Assembly: GCA_002503285.1 (NCBI GenBank)
Contig: DARI01000004.1
Coordinates: 1 to 64,000 of the forward strand
Direction of reading: 5' to 3'
Source: Euryarchaeota archaeon UBA557
GTDB lineage: Archaea > Thermoplasmatota > Poseidoniia > Poseidoniales > Thalassarchaeaceae
DNA length: 64,000 nucleotides
Part shown: piece after piece, positions 44,735-55,126 of the stretch
How the letters are laid out: each line of letters starts with the position of its first letter
Position numbering within the stretch: position 1 is the stretch's first letter
Translations under genes and position numbers: made by a program
The notes under the pieces: generated by a model
The model's database searches: none
Told to the model about the DNA's origin: nothing
Seen by the model: only the letters and a program-made list of their open reading frames with translations

Positions 44735-45200
44735 ATAATTCATCTACGTTACTTATTTTGTGAATAATTTTAAAAAATTTTTCTGGAACAGGTTGTATGG
44801 ATAGACGACTTCCTTTTCTCAATAATGGCATCCCTTCCAACATTGGATTCTCTCTCATTTCAGGAAGTGTAATTTTTTTAGTTTTTACAACAGGTTCTAT
44901 GTCAACCATAAACCATCTAGGGTTTTCAGGAGTAGACTTTTCATCATAATAATTTGAATTAACATCCCATGATGTAAAATCTGGATATGATTCTTTACAA
45001 ATTTTAGCTATTCCTGCTATATGCGGAGGTTTACAATTAGAATGATAAAATAATACTAGGTCGCCTAATTTCATTTTATCTCTCATAAAATTTCTAGCTT
45101 GATAATTTCTTACTCCGTCCCAGTGTGTGGTGCCATCTGCTACTAATTTATCCCAAGGGTAAACATTTAATTCACTTTTCATTAGCCAATATTTTACCAT
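44733..45200 (-). CDS. EVE-domain protein
   Basis: The 155-residue protein is a single EVE domain: YWLMKSELNVYPWDKL at the start, RNYQARNFMRDKMKLGDLVLFYHS in the middle and RWFMVDIEPV near the end. EVE domains are PUA-like and bind modified bases in DNA or RNA, so recognition of 5-methylcytosine-like or other modifications is possible. It is encoded opposite the SRP RNA and abuts its 3' end. The C-terminal 40 residues complete the usual domain. Confidence 0.93.
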   Translation of the reverse strand: MVKYWLMKSELNVYPWDKLVADGTTHWDGVRNYQARNFMRDKMKLGDLVLFYHSNCKPPHIAGIAKICKESYPDFTSWDVNSNYYDEKSTPENPRWFMVDIEPVVKTKKITLPEMRENPMLEGMPLLRKGSRLSIQPVPEKFFKIIHKISNVDEL

Positions 45201-45238
45201 AATACTCTCTCTATTATCTAATACATGAATGTTATTAT

Positions 45239-48115
45239 CTACCAGGCATCTTCGGAATTACCAAATAATAATGCCGCATCTATTACATCTATATCGTCTC
45301 GAACAATTGCCCTTCTAATACCTGCTGCTTTAACCATATTCTCTACTCCTCCGGTCAAGCCCCAATTCATTTTGACAAATAATGAATATATAGCAGGTAG
45401 TAATAACAAAGCAGACAATGCAGCTATAATTAATAGTACTATTATAACAGCAACGAATGGTTTTATGGCTGGTATTGGTATTAAGAAGGCACATGACATT
45501 CCAGCAGCAGTTACAGTAGTTGCCTCGAACAAACTCATTCCTGTACTTGCACAAGCAGTTTTTATGGCGTTTAAATCTCCCCCTAGTTCTTTAACTCTAT
45601 TAGCAATATGGATGGAAAAATCAACTCCAACGCCAACCAAAATAGAACCAATCATAACTGTAACCAGATTAAGAGGTACACCATTAGTATCCATTACTAT
45701 CCACTGCATCCCAACAGTAAATCCAACTGGAACGGTAGTAAGTAATGCATATCTCAAATCTCTAAATACTAATGCTAATGTTAACACTGTAAATCCTAGA
45801 GCGAAAAATAATGAATTCCATTGAGATCCTACAATCATTTCATTAATTTCTATAGTTATTGGGGCTACACCGATTAAATTAGTAGCATCTATTGAATATT
45901 CTTTTTTTCCCGCACTTTCAGTCTTTAAATTGATGAGGTTAACTGCCTTTGAAGTAGATTGACTGTCTAAAAATGGCATATCAATATAGATTAAATTTTT
46001 ATCAAAATCATCTGATATGAAAAATTCCCTCATTTCATCTGTTAAAGTATTGTAGAACACATATAACAAAAAGTTTTGTATTTGTCTTCCACCATCATCC
46101 TCTTGTGCGTCTAAAGTATCTAATGCTGCCCAAAATGAAGCATTTCCTGAGGCTTCCCTATCAAATATTAATTCCGCTGCATCGTCAATAGGGCCAGGTA
46201 GTGGGAATTCATCTAACAAATCCAATATTGGCGAACCTGAAAAATTAACTCCGATTGCAATAGCTTTCATAAGAAATACTACAGACACAGCACTTGTGTT
46301 TTCAATTCGATCACATTCAGCAGCCAGTTCCTCAATACCTTCTAGGTTGCCATAAGGGTGATCAGCAGTAAATGAAAATGAAGGTTCTGCTCCTATTGGG
46401 GCTTTTACTAATATGAAACCTGGTTGTCCAGAGTCAAACTCATCAGAATAAACCTTCATTTTTTGAACAGCAGCAATTTCTTCCGGAGCCATGTCTAATA
46501 AGTCAATATTTTCTTCTATATTTTGCCTAGATATTCCTGCTGATATTAACATTAATAATAAAAATACTGATAGGGATACCTTAGTCCAATTAACTGGAAC
46601 TTCTACTGCACTTGTAAATAATTTGGGTGGAGGGTGAGAAGGCTTTTTTAAATCTAGCAATAATGTCAAATTGGGTACCATCAGCATAGTCATTAAGTAT
46701 ACAACAACAATTCCACCAGCTAATGACCAACCTACAGTTTGTATTGGCCGCATTGGAGTAAAAACTAATGAAATAAACCCTATTATTGTTGTAGTTGCAG
46801 ACAAGAAAACTGCCTTTCCTGTAGAATTTAAAGCCTCATCAATTTTCTCCCTAGGGCTACCTTTGGCTTCTGCATATCTATTTGTAATGTGCAGTCCATA
46901 CGAAACTCCCAATGCCAATACAATGGGTCCCACTATTATTACCGTCATAGTTACTTCATAATTAGAATAACCAATTATTCCTAATGTTATCCATACGGAG
47001 CACAATGTGGGCAGACCAGTAATAATAACTACTTTAACGCCCTGAACAAATCTAATCCTGCCTGTTTGCAATAAATCGCAATGAAATAAAAATAATCCAA
47101 ATGAAACCGCTACTACTCCAACCGGAAATACAGTCCAAAACAATTTAAATGACTCTTCAGTAATTGCATTTGTCAAAGGCGTAGGGCCAGTTAACGTCAT
47201 GGTCAAGTTTCGTTCTTCCCATTTATTATCAACAGAAATTTTATCAATTATTAATTGCGTTCTTTCAATTATTCCTGGAATTCCGCCATCATCATCTATT
47301 CCATCTCCATCTTTATCTAAATTTCCAGAGATTCCAAAAATTAATACACCCCTGTTCCAATGTTTTGCAGATAAATTGACTTGATTTCCAGCTGCATCAA
47401 ATGTCCCCACATCTCGTACTAACTTATCTAATGCATTTTGTGGCATTTCCTCTAATATCCGATCAATTCTACCTTGTTCTTCAGGTATTGCATAATTTCC
47501 AATTATGTCAGATTGTGAATCTATTGTATCATTTGCGGAATCAGAAAGATCTTCATTACCAGTTGCATCAGCTACACCGTTAAAAAATGCCTTCGCGAGA
47601 CGTCCCGCACTAGAATTAACTTCTTTTATGACGGTAGATATGGATAATACATATACAATGGAATCATCTTCACCTCTATCATTTCTATTGGAATTAATAC
47701 TTCTTTCAATCTGATCCAATTCATCTAAAATAAATTTTTGTGTAATATTATAATCTTCGGATTCTACGTAAACAATCATGATGTTTGTTGTCCAATTTTC
47801 TCCAACTTCTTCAAGAAGATTTTTTGAACTAGTCGGATCTGTAGACTCAGGAAGATAAACATCCATTTCACCATTGACATTCAATGCTCCCTCTTCACTG
47901 CACCAACTTGGCTCATATCCTGTTCTACAATCATTAACACCAGAATGAGTAGTAAAAAATCCTGTTATTATTAAACAAAAAATAACTGTTAGTGCTGGAA
48001 ACATTGTAAGTAAATTGGTAGTAGTTGCTCCCCTAAATTTTCTCTTTAAATTGTTAGTAAATTTCGAAATTTTTTCGAAATTTAAATTTTGTCCATCATT
48101 ACTCATGCCGGACAT
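45239..48115 (-). CDS. RND-superfamily exporter (MMPL/HAE3-like)
   Basis: A 958-residue protein with about 12 transmembrane helices and two large extracytoplasmic domains, after TM1 (residues about 60-320) and after TM7. Sterol-sensing-like segments are visible (GVGVDFSIHIANR and ALGVSYGLHITNR). The layout is that of RND permeases such as MmpL or HpnN, driven by the proton gradient. Substrates could be lipids or hydrophobic compounds; none can be named. The start is ATG 48115 (or ATG 48106). Confidence 0.92.
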   Translation of the reverse strand: MSGMSNDGQNLNFEKISKFTNNLKRKFRGATTTNLLTMFPALTVIFCLIITGFFTTHSGVNDCRTGYEPSWCSEEGALNVNGEMDVYLPESTDPTSSKNLLEEVGENWTTNIMIVYVESEDYNITQKFILDELDQIERSINSNRNDRGEDDSIVYVLSISTVIKEVNSSAGRLAKAFFNGVADATGNEDLSDSANDTIDSQSDIIGNYAIPEEQGRIDRILEEMPQNALDKLVRDVGTFDAAGNQVNLSAKHWNRGVLIFGISGNLDKDGDGIDDDGGIPGIIERTQLIIDKISVDNKWEERNLTMTLTGPTPLTNAITEESFKLFWTVFPVGVVAVSFGLFLFHCDLLQTGRIRFVQGVKVVIITGLPTLCSVWITLGIIGYSNYEVTMTVIIVGPIVLALGVSYGLHITNRYAEAKGSPREKIDEALNSTGKAVFLSATTTIIGFISLVFTPMRPIQTVGWSLAGGIVVVYLMTMLMVPNLTLLLDLKKPSHPPPKLFTSAVEVPVNWTKVSLSVFLLLMLISAGISRQNIEENIDLLDMAPEEIAAVQKMKVYSDEFDSGQPGFILVKAPIGAEPSFSFTADHPYGNLEGIEELAAECDRIENTSAVSVVFLMKAIAIGVNFSGSPILDLLDEFPLPGPIDDAAELIFDREASGNASFWAALDTLDAQEDDGGRQIQNFLLYVFYNTLTDEMREFFISDDFDKNLIYIDMPFLDSQSTSKAVNLINLKTESAGKKEYSIDATNLIGVAPITIEINEMIVGSQWNSLFFALGFTVLTLALVFRDLRYALLTTVPVGFTVGMQWIVMDTNGVPLNLVTVMIGSILVGVGVDFSIHIANRVKELGGDLNAIKTACASTGMSLFEATTVTAAGMSCAFLIPIPAIKPFVAVIIVLLIIAALSALLLLPAIYSLFVKMNWGLTGGVENMVKAAGIRRAIVRDDIDVIDAALLFGNSEDAW

Positions 48116-48248
48116 CTGTTATATGCTGTATGAAGGAAGGACTTCAACCTCTCGCTTTAAATTCTCATAAATACATTATAATTCAATGGCGTATATTGGG
48201 AACGGTCAAGAGTAACATACACTCGCGGACGATGTAAATGGAGGTAGT

Positions 48249-50729
48249 GTGATGAATAAACCTAAAATATCTGATAAAAGATGGTCCATAAATTTAGAAA
48301 AAAAAATACAAGAAAATCATTATAATGAAGTGGGACAATATTATTCCTTTAACCCGAATAGCAATAAAGAATTGTTCGTAATTGATACACCCCCTCCATA
48401 TCCAAGTGGTACCTGGCATATTGGTGCAGTTGCTCAGTACAGCATGATAGATGTTATTGCAAGAAGTCAAAGGTTACTCGGTAAAGAAGTATTTTTTCCA
48501 TGGGGCGTAGATAGGAATGGAATAAATATTGAATTTACTGTGGAAAAATCTACTGGACGTAAGATGCGAAGTTTTGAACGATCCGAATTTTTAGATTTAT
48601 GTTCAAAAACTATAGAAAAATTTACTGAAGAAATGAGAAATACAGCAAAGAGAGTAGGATTATCCTGCGATTTTGATAAAGAATATCTTACTGACTCCCC
48701 CGAATATAGGTCATTGACTCAAACAACATTTGTTGAACTATTTAAAAAAGGAGATATTATAGAAGATCTACGGCCTAATATCTATGATCCTGTAGAAGGT
48801 ACAACAATAGCAGATGCAGAGGTTCAGAGGGTAGAAAGAAAAACTAAATTATGTAATATAAAATGGTTAACCGACGACAATGAAGAAATTATTATTACTA
48901 CTACTAGGCCAGAATTAATTTGCGCATGTGGTGTTGTTGTTGTTCATCCAGATGATAAAAGATATTTACATTTAATTGGTAAAAATATTAATTTACCATT
49001 GTCAGTAAGCAACAGAGTTAACAATGTTAAAATTCTTTCACATCCATCTGTTAAAATGGATTTTGGTAGTGGTGTCTTAATGGTTTGTTCATTCGGTGAC
49101 CAAAACGACGTAGCTATCTTTAGGGAGCTCGGATTAAAACCCTTTCAAGCTATTGACTTAGAAGGAAAAATGACTTCTATCTCGGGAGATCTGTCTGGTT
49201 TATTAGTTAAAGATGCTAGAAATTTAGCAATTGAGATATTGAATAACGAAGGAAAGATAGATTCAATATCTGACCATATTCAGGAAATTCCAGTTAGCGA
49301 AAGAGGCAATAATCCTATAGAAATTATTTTATTAAAAGAATGGTATGTCCGCCAGACACATATTCAAGATAGGTTATTTGAAATATCTGATAAAATTAAT
49401 TTTATTCCAAAAAGGAATAAACAATTATTGCATGATTGGATGGATGGAATATCCATAGATTGGCCAATAAGCAGAAGACGCTGGTACCACACTGAGATAC
49501 CTATATGGTACTCAGAAGATGAAACAAAAATTATCGTACCTCCAAAAGGAGTTTATGTTCAACCTTGGTTAAATTTACCACCAGATGGCTCAGAGATAAT
49601 AGATCGTGATTCTAGGAAATTTATTGGTATATTTGACAAAAATAGTTCCGATCTTGGAGTTATATCTGGTGAAAATAAAGTATTTGATACTTGGATGGAT
49701 TCTTCTAATTCTAATTTATTTGTGTCTGGTTACATGCAAGATCAGGAAATTTTTTCAAAAAGTTATCCAACCTCATTGAGACCACAAGGAAAGGAAATAG
49801 TCAGAACTTGGTTATACTATACTATATTAAAAAATGCTCTATTATTGGATAAACCTGGATTTTCTAATGTATGGATAGACGGATTAGGAATGGACCCTTG
49901 GGGAAGAAAAATGTCAAAATCATTGGGAAATGGCATTGATGCCAATTCCGTTTTAGAGTGCGGAAGTGAGGGCAAAACTGGTTCGTGGAAAATCAAAGGT
50001 CCTAATGGTAAACAAGTTCAACTTAAGGCTAATAAAATTGGAAGCGAATGCTTCAGGCTTTGGAAAGCTTGTGATGCTCAAGTTGGTGATGACTTCCACA
50101 TAAATCCTGAAGAAATAGAGTCTAAATATTTTGGAGTTTTGACTAAAATATTTAATGTTTCTAGATTTGCTAGTCAATTTGATGTACCTAAAGATCTCAA
50201 TAAAATACCAGAAGACCTAGCACTTGAAGATAAATGGATTCTTCAAGAATTCTCAGAGGTATTGGATAAAGTAGAATCTTCTTGGAATGAAATTGACATA
50301 TATACTGCAGCACAGACTATTAAGAACTTTAGTACAGGAATTTTTCCTAGTCATTGGTTAGAAATGGCTAAAACAAGGTTATATGAATTTGACAAATCCG
50401 CTACATGGACATTACATAGAATTGTAAACGATATTTTGACAATTTTCTCTCCAATATGTCCTTTCTTTTCACATTACATTTCTATGGAAATATATGATAT
50501 TAGTTCAATAAGTATCCAAAAATATCCTGAATTAAATTTGTCAAGTAATGATTCTGATTATGCTAAACTCGGTCAAATAACTAATTCACTTACTGAATTT
50601 AATTCTTTAATATGGAAAACTAAAAAAGAAAATAATCTTTCTTTAAAATCAGCATTATCAGATGTTGAGATCCCATCAGACTTATTAATTCTAGAAGGAC
50701 CTCTTACAAGGATGCACAATTTAGAATAA
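48249..50729 (+). CDS. valS: Valyl-tRNA synthetase
   Basis: Class Ia synthetase of 826 residues charging tRNA-Val and editing threonine. The order of motifs matches archaeal ValRS: DTPPPYPSGTWHIGA, PWGVDRNGINIEFTVEK, the editing-domain TTRPELICACGVVVVHPDD, WPISRRRWY, DTWMDSS, RPQGKEIVRTWL and KMSKSLGN. Two features differ: the HIGH motif is HIGA (second His replaced by Ala), and the zinc-knuckle cysteines of many archaeal ValRS are absent. It stands alone between divergent and convergent neighbours. Confidence 0.93.
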   Translation: MMNKPKISDKRWSINLEKKIQENHYNEVGQYYSFNPNSNKELFVIDTPPPYPSGTWHIGAVAQYSMIDVIARSQRLLGKEVFFPWGVDRNGINIEFTVEKSTGRKMRSFERSEFLDLCSKTIEKFTEEMRNTAKRVGLSCDFDKEYLTDSPEYRSLTQTTFVELFKKGDIIEDLRPNIYDPVEGTTIADAEVQRVERKTKLCNIKWLTDDNEEIIITTTRPELICACGVVVVHPDDKRYLHLIGKNINLPLSVSNRVNNVKILSHPSVKMDFGSGVLMVCSFGDQNDVAIFRELGLKPFQAIDLEGKMTSISGDLSGLLVKDARNLAIEILNNEGKIDSISDHIQEIPVSERGNNPIEIILLKEWYVRQTHIQDRLFEISDKINFIPKRNKQLLHDWMDGISIDWPISRRRWYHTEIPIWYSEDETKIIVPPKGVYVQPWLNLPPDGSEIIDRDSRKFIGIFDKNSSDLGVISGENKVFDTWMDSSNSNLFVSGYMQDQEIFSKSYPTSLRPQGKEIVRTWLYYTILKNALLLDKPGFSNVWIDGLGMDPWGRKMSKSLGNGIDANSVLECGSEGKTGSWKIKGPNGKQVQLKANKIGSECFRLWKACDAQVGDDFHINPEEIESKYFGVLTKIFNVSRFASQFDVPKDLNKIPEDLALEDKWILQEFSEVLDKVESSWNEIDIYTAAQTIKNFSTGIFPSHWLEMAKTRLYEFDKSATWTLHRIVNDILTIFSPICPFFSHYISMEIYDISSISIQKYPELNLSSNDSDYAKLGQITNSLTEFNSLIWKTKKENNLSLKSALSDVEIPSDLLILEGPLTRMHNLE

Positions 50730-50732
50730 ATT

Positions 50733-51710
50733 CTAATTCAATTTTGAGTGCGGTACCTTACCATTAAAATAATCATCTAATAGTGTAACCATTTCTTTCC
50801 CAATCCTCATTTGAGCTTCCATAGTAGCTGCTCCAATATGTGGAGTACCTTGGAAATTTTCATGATTAATTAAATCAATTAAGCCCGGGGGTTCTTTTTC
50901 AAATACATCCATAGATACTGTTGATAATTCCCCGTTGTTTAAAGATTTTAATATATCATCTTCATTTAATATTCCTCCTCTGGCACAGTTTACGATATGT
51001 CTGCCACAATTTACACCATCATCTCCTCTCAAAGGCATCATCATTATTCTACTCGAATTTACTAAATGGTGAGTCTCATCTGAATAATTACAATGAATAG
51101 AGATATGTGTACAATTTTTAAAAACATCATCCACATTCTCATGTAGGGTACAATTTTTTTCTTTCGCAATTTCTTTTGGGAGGTATGGATCATAACAATG
51201 TAAATTCATGCCTAATGCTTCTGCAATTTGAGCGACACCTTGTGCTATTCTTCCGAAACCAATTAAACCTAGATTCTTTCCACTTAATTCAGTACCTCGC
51301 AAGGTTTTTTTTGTCCATTTTCCAATTTTTAAATCTGATGATCCTTTTGAAATATATCGAACTGAAGATAATAAGTGTCCTATCGTAATTTCTACAACAC
51401 TTTGGGTAGATGATTGAGGTGTATTACAAACTATCATATCAAACTTTGATGCTGCTTTTATGTCTATATTATCTACTCCTACTCCTCCTCTGCCAATGAA
51501 TCCTAATCCTCCGCTAATATTCTTTGATACTGATAAAATTTTCTCATTTAACTTAGTAGCACTTCTAACTACTATGGCATCATAATTTACCAATACTCCA
51601 TCCTCTAATTCTTCTGGTTGAAAATATTTTTCAGTAACTTTATGGCCTAATTTTCTCAAATCCATTATAGCCGATTCTGCCATTCCGTCTGTAACTAAGA
51701 TATTTCCCAT
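50733..51710 (-). CDS. serA: D-3-phosphoglycerate dehydrogenase-like 2-hydroxyacid dehydrogenase
   Basis: The 325-residue protein belongs to the D-isomer 2-hydroxyacid dehydrogenases. The NAD site reads LGLIGFGRIAQGVAQ, and the catalytic Arg, Glu and His are in CARGGILNEDD, DVFEKEPP and GTPHIGAAT. The C-terminal ACT regulatory domain of many SerA proteins is missing, so it is the short form. It would start serine synthesis from 3-phosphoglycerate; a different 2-hydroxyacid is an alternative. ATG 51710 (MGNILVTDG) is used; the frame extends further upstream to 51827 without family similarity. Confidence 0.88.
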   Translation of the reverse strand: MGNILVTDGMAESAIMDLRKLGHKVTEKYFQPEELEDGVLVNYDAIVVRSATKLNEKILSVSKNISGGLGFIGRGGVGVDNIDIKAASKFDMIVCNTPQSSTQSVVEITIGHLLSSVRYISKGSSDLKIGKWTKKTLRGTELSGKNLGLIGFGRIAQGVAQIAEALGMNLHCYDPYLPKEIAKEKNCTLHENVDDVFKNCTHISIHCNYSDETHHLVNSSRIMMMPLRGDDGVNCGRHIVNCARGGILNEDDILKSLNNGELSTVSMDVFEKEPPGLIDLINHENFQGTPHIGAATMEAQMRIGKEMVTLLDDYFNGKVPHSKLN

Positions 51711-51772
51711 ATTACTCCTACATGGGATTAATCCAATGAACTTTGTCTTATATTTCTTAGAAATCGTAATAT

Positions 51773-52879
51773 ATGACCGCTTCGTTATTGAGTACGGTAT
51801 GGTCAGCATATTATGTGGTAGAATCACTGGAGTCCCTATTTACTGCATTTTTAATTTTATTATCTCCTGTGATATTGGCTCTACCAGTTTCATTTGCATG
51901 GCGTTGGTGGGTCGGAATGGAACCAGAACAAGAATATTATAGAGAAAAAGTTCGTACAGTATTGGATTCAGGTATACCAATAAGGAAGTATAGGGGTCAA
52001 TTAGATGCTGAAGCACGAAAAGTTCATCTCAATTCAGATAGGCAAGCAAGAATTGAGTCTGATCTACTTCATCCACTTAGATTACAGCACTTCCTATTGT
52101 TTCCCAGTTTGATTGTTTGGCCATTAGTTGGATTATTTGCAGCCATAATTACCCTGCCAATGATGCCAGTTCTAAGATTACTTGAATGGATTTTAATAGA
52201 AAAATCTATTTTATCCTGGTTTGCCCGTTTGGTTCAAAAACTAACTAGATGGGAAATTGTTGGAATTCCTAGGCTCGATGATGGTGCTAAAGAATTAGAC
52301 AGAGTATTAGCTTCTATTCATAGAATGCCAATTACAGTATTTCTTGGCCTATTTACCTACTTAATAATTTCGTATATGCCACTTAGTGTAAAAAATATTA
52401 TGCTTGTTAGTGCAATCGTTTACATATTTCTAGTATCTTTTATTTCTGTAATAAGGGCAGCTACAGCAAGTGCATTGGTTTTTGCTGACCCAACAAATCG
52501 TAAACTAATTCCAATGGATACTTTTGTTGAAAATGCCCTTGGCCCATGGGTAGGAGTTGGACTATTATTTTTATTATCTAGGCAGTTGATGTACGGTGGT
52601 CAGATAAGAAGTGACCCTGCACTCGCCGATCCAGTGGCTTTTTCCATCAGCGTCCTTCTCGTATTATATACTGCAACAATTATTGGGATAACGGTAGAAT
52701 TAAGCTTCTTTAGATTAAGAGGTTCAAGTGTAAGAAAATCATTTCAACGCCAAATAGTGGATATTTTCAATCCAACATTATATTTGTTTACACGGCATAA
52801 AGGATCTTTGCATATTTCACCTGTAATGCCTCTTTCAGAATGGTTAGATGGTGACGAAAAATTAGATATAGAAATTTAA
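51773..52879 (+). CDS. Multi-pass membrane protein of unknown function
   Basis: The 368-residue protein has about six hydrophobic segments (near residues 15-45, 108-140, 190-215, 215-235, 255-275 and 290-315), with a soluble stretch after the first segment that is rich in charged residues. A Trp/Arg-rich AWRWWVGMEPEQEYYREK lies near the N-terminus. No family is recognised. It is divergent from serA (start codons 63 bases apart) and overlaps ygfZ at its end by four bases. Confidence 0.75.
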   Translation: MTASLLSTVWSAYYVVESLESLFTAFLILLSPVILALPVSFAWRWWVGMEPEQEYYREKVRTVLDSGIPIRKYRGQLDAEARKVHLNSDRQARIESDLLHPLRLQHFLLFPSLIVWPLVGLFAAIITLPMMPVLRLLEWILIEKSILSWFARLVQKLTRWEIVGIPRLDDGAKELDRVLASIHRMPITVFLGLFTYLIISYMPLSVKNIMLVSAIVYIFLVSFISVIRAATASALVFADPTNRKLIPMDTFVENALGPWVGVGLLFLLSRQLMYGGQIRSDPALADPVAFSISVLLVLYTATIIGITVELSFFRLRGSSVRKSFQRQIVDIFNPTLYLFTRHKGSLHISPVMPLSEWLDGDEKLDIEI

Positions 52880-53790
52880 TCTAATTTTTCTATTAAAAAT
52901 GATATATTTTCTACTGTTTCAATAGAATGCATATTTTCATATTTTGTGGGAATAATCCCTAATGATATTACCATTTCATTAGATTTGTAAGATGATTTAA
53001 TTTTAATTTTACCACCGTCAATTATCTTAAATTTCTTCTTATTGTTATTAGAATTAGCTCTTAGTCTGACTAATGTATTATTTATTTTACCTCTACTTTC
53101 TAACCTAGCATGAATCTCTTGGCCCGGATAACACCCTTTATTTAATTTTACTAGATGATTTAATTTTACATCAAAAGGTATGGAATTATTAATGTCAAAA
53201 TAATCAACGATCCCCAACTCTATTCTCATCATATCCCAGTTATCAATTTTTGATTCGAGGATATTACATTCCGCCATGATGTATTCTATTGAAGATTTTT
53301 CTTCAATGGGAACTAATATCTCTAGTATCTCGTAATCTGTACCGATTGTCAATGATATTATCATATTTCCATATTCTTTCCACATGTTGCCTTTCAATTC
53401 AATAATATTAATGCCGAAATAATCTAGGATTTTAGTAATGTTAGAACCGACAACTCTGTATGAAATTATGCCATCATCACCGTCTATCACAGAAATTTTC
53501 TTATTCCATGGAATCCCTTTTACCAATTGAGATCTAATCTCACTTCCATTGACATTATTATTGATAATAATAGCCTTATTATTAAGAATGTAAATTTTTA
53601 ATTGGTCTAATATTCTTCCATTTGAATGGCAAATAATTGAATCATGTATTTCATTAATTTGACAGCCAATTATTTTAGTAGTAATTATTTTATCTAGATG
53701 TTCTAATATTCCAGGGCCACTGAGTATGGATTTTGAATTATTAGAAATAATGTAATTACCAGTAGGATATAAGAATTTAGACAAATGCAT
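52876..53790 (-). CDS. YgfZ/GcvT-like folate-binding Fe-S assembly protein
   Basis: The 304-residue protein follows the aminomethyltransferase fold and has the YgfZ signature KGCYPGQE in its C-terminal half, whose Cys is essential in bacterial YgfZ. YgfZ uses folate to repair or mature certain iron-sulfur enzymes. Immediately upstream on the same strand, eight bases away, is an IscA-like gene, a fitting partnership. The residues for glycine cleavage are not all present, so glycine metabolism is unlikely. Confidence 0.88.
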   Translation of the reverse strand: MHLSKFLYPTGNYIISNNSKSILSGPGILEHLDKIITTKIIGCQINEIHDSIICHSNGRILDQLKIYILNNKAIIINNNVNGSEIRSQLVKGIPWNKKISVIDGDDGIISYRVVGSNITKILDYFGINIIELKGNMWKEYGNMIISLTIGTDYEILEILVPIEEKSSIEYIMAECNILESKIDNWDMMRIELGIVDYFDINNSIPFDVKLNHLVKLNKGCYPGQEIHARLESRGKINNTLVRLRANSNNNKKKFKIIDGGKIKIKSSYKSNEMVISLGIIPTKYENMHSIETVENISFLIEKLD

Positions 53791-53798
53791 TCAACACC

Positions 53799-54185
53799 TT
53801 AACCAAAAGATTGCCCACAGCCACATTCTCTTTCAGCAGTAGGATTTTTAATTTGAAAACCACCGCCCATTAAAGTATCTTTATAATCTAATTCTATTCC
53901 ATTTAATAGGCTACTATCTTTATTATGAATTAGTATGCCTATCCCGTTTACATCTATTCTTTGAAAATCCTTATCATTAGGGTTTTCTGTTATTTTCATA
54001 TCATATAAATAACCTGAACAACCACCGGCTTCGGCGCTTATTACTAATACGTGAGTATCATAATCGTCTTGCATTGATTTTTTCATAGCATCAATTGCAG
54101 AATCTGTTACGTTAATTTTGACCTTAACTACCTCAACTTCTTCAAATACGGGGAGTGAAAAACCTGAACCGTCTAGTAATCCCAT
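53799..54185 (-). CDS. IscA/ErpA-like iron-sulfur carrier
   Basis: The 128-residue protein is an A-type carrier of Fe-S assembly. The three conserved cysteines are Cys56 (AGGCSGY), Cys121 and Cys123 (ECGCGQSF). The N-terminal 20 residues are extra. It is placed upstream of the YgfZ-like gene and divergent from fdhD, so Fe-S and molybdenum-enzyme maturation are clustered here. The start is ATG at 54185. Confidence 0.94.
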   Translation of the reverse strand: MGLLDGSGFSLPVFEEVEVVKVKINVTDSAIDAMKKSMQDDYDTHVLVISAEAGGCSGYLYDMKITENPNDKDFQRIDVNGIGILIHNKDSSLLNGIELDYKDTLMGGGFQIKNPTAERECGCGQSFG

Positions 54186-54274
54186 GGCCTCCTGTAAGGA
54201 TGGTGTTATTTGAATAATTGTGTAAAATAAAATCTAACCCATTAATAATAACATAAAACCGTCTGCGAAGGATA

Positions 54275-55081
54275 GTGGTCGGAGTAGAGGACAGAAGTAT
54301 TGTTAAGGTCACAAATAACTCCTTTGCAAGAAATACGGACATTGTTTGTACTGAATCTCCATTATCACTGAGTGTAATTTTCAATGATACTGAACATTCA
54401 TTGGGGTTACTAATGCGAACACCAGGGGACGATCTTAATTTAATTAGGGGATTATTATATTCTGAAGGCATAATATCTAGTAATTCTGAAATTGAAGAAA
54501 TAGAATCTTATCTCAATACATATAAAGTAATCCTTTCCAAAAATTCAATATTTAATCCCGATAAGCACATTAGAAAATTAACAATGACTTCTTCATGTGG
54601 AATTTGTGGCAAGGATTCAATATCTAACCTATTACATTTACATGGTCCTCGTTTATCAAATGACATATTTATAGATATGAAAATTATATCTAACGCCATT
54701 AAATCTCTTAAAAAAGGGCAAGTAATGTTTTCTGAAACGGGAGGTACTCATGCTTGTGCCAGATTAGATAAAGATGGTATTTTATTACATTTATCGGAAG
54801 ATGTTGGACGGCATAATGCTATGGATAAATTAATTGGTAATGCTTTAGTAAATAATAAAATCCCAATAAATAATGAGATCGTTATTGTCTCGGGTAGATG
54901 TTCATTTGAGTTAATCCAAAAATCATTAAGGGCAGGATTTCCGATTATTTTAGCACTCGGGGCACCTACTAGTCTAGCTGTCGATATCGCAATGGAACAT
55001 GGAATGACACTTGCATGTTTTGTCAAAGAAAATAAAATCACCGTCTTTTCAGGTTCCCGGAGAATAATACATCGCCAATAA
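54275..55081 (+). CDS. fdhD: FdhD sulfur carrier for formate-dehydrogenase-type molybdoenzymes
   Basis: The 268-residue protein moves sulfur from a cysteine desulfurase to the molybdenum cofactor of FdhF-like enzymes. Visible are the CxxC at Cys108 and Cys111 (SSCGICGKDS), the FSETGGTHACA motif and the EDVGRHNAMDKLIG segment. The start is GTG 54275. It precedes the YdeP-type oxidoreductase gene by 45 bases, its probable client. Confidence 0.96.
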   Translation: MVGVEDRSIVKVTNNSFARNTDIVCTESPLSLSVIFNDTEHSLGLLMRTPGDDLNLIRGLLYSEGIISSNSEIEEIESYLNTYKVILSKNSIFNPDKHIRKLTMTSSCGICGKDSISNLLHLHGPRLSNDIFIDMKIISNAIKSLKKGQVMFSETGGTHACARLDKDGILLHLSEDVGRHNAMDKLIGNALVNNKIPINNEIVIVSGRCSFELIQKSLRAGFPIILALGAPTSLAVDIAMEHGMTLACFVKENKITVFSGSRRIIHRQ

Positions 55082-55126
55082 TTATACATGGGAGATGTGA
55101 TGTAGTGCATGCTAGTTTGACCCAAC

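Noticed and set aside
44743..45824. Open frame on the plus strand opposite the end of the RND exporter (45225-45824)
   Set aside because: It is the shadow of the conserved exporter gene on the other strand and has low-complexity composition.
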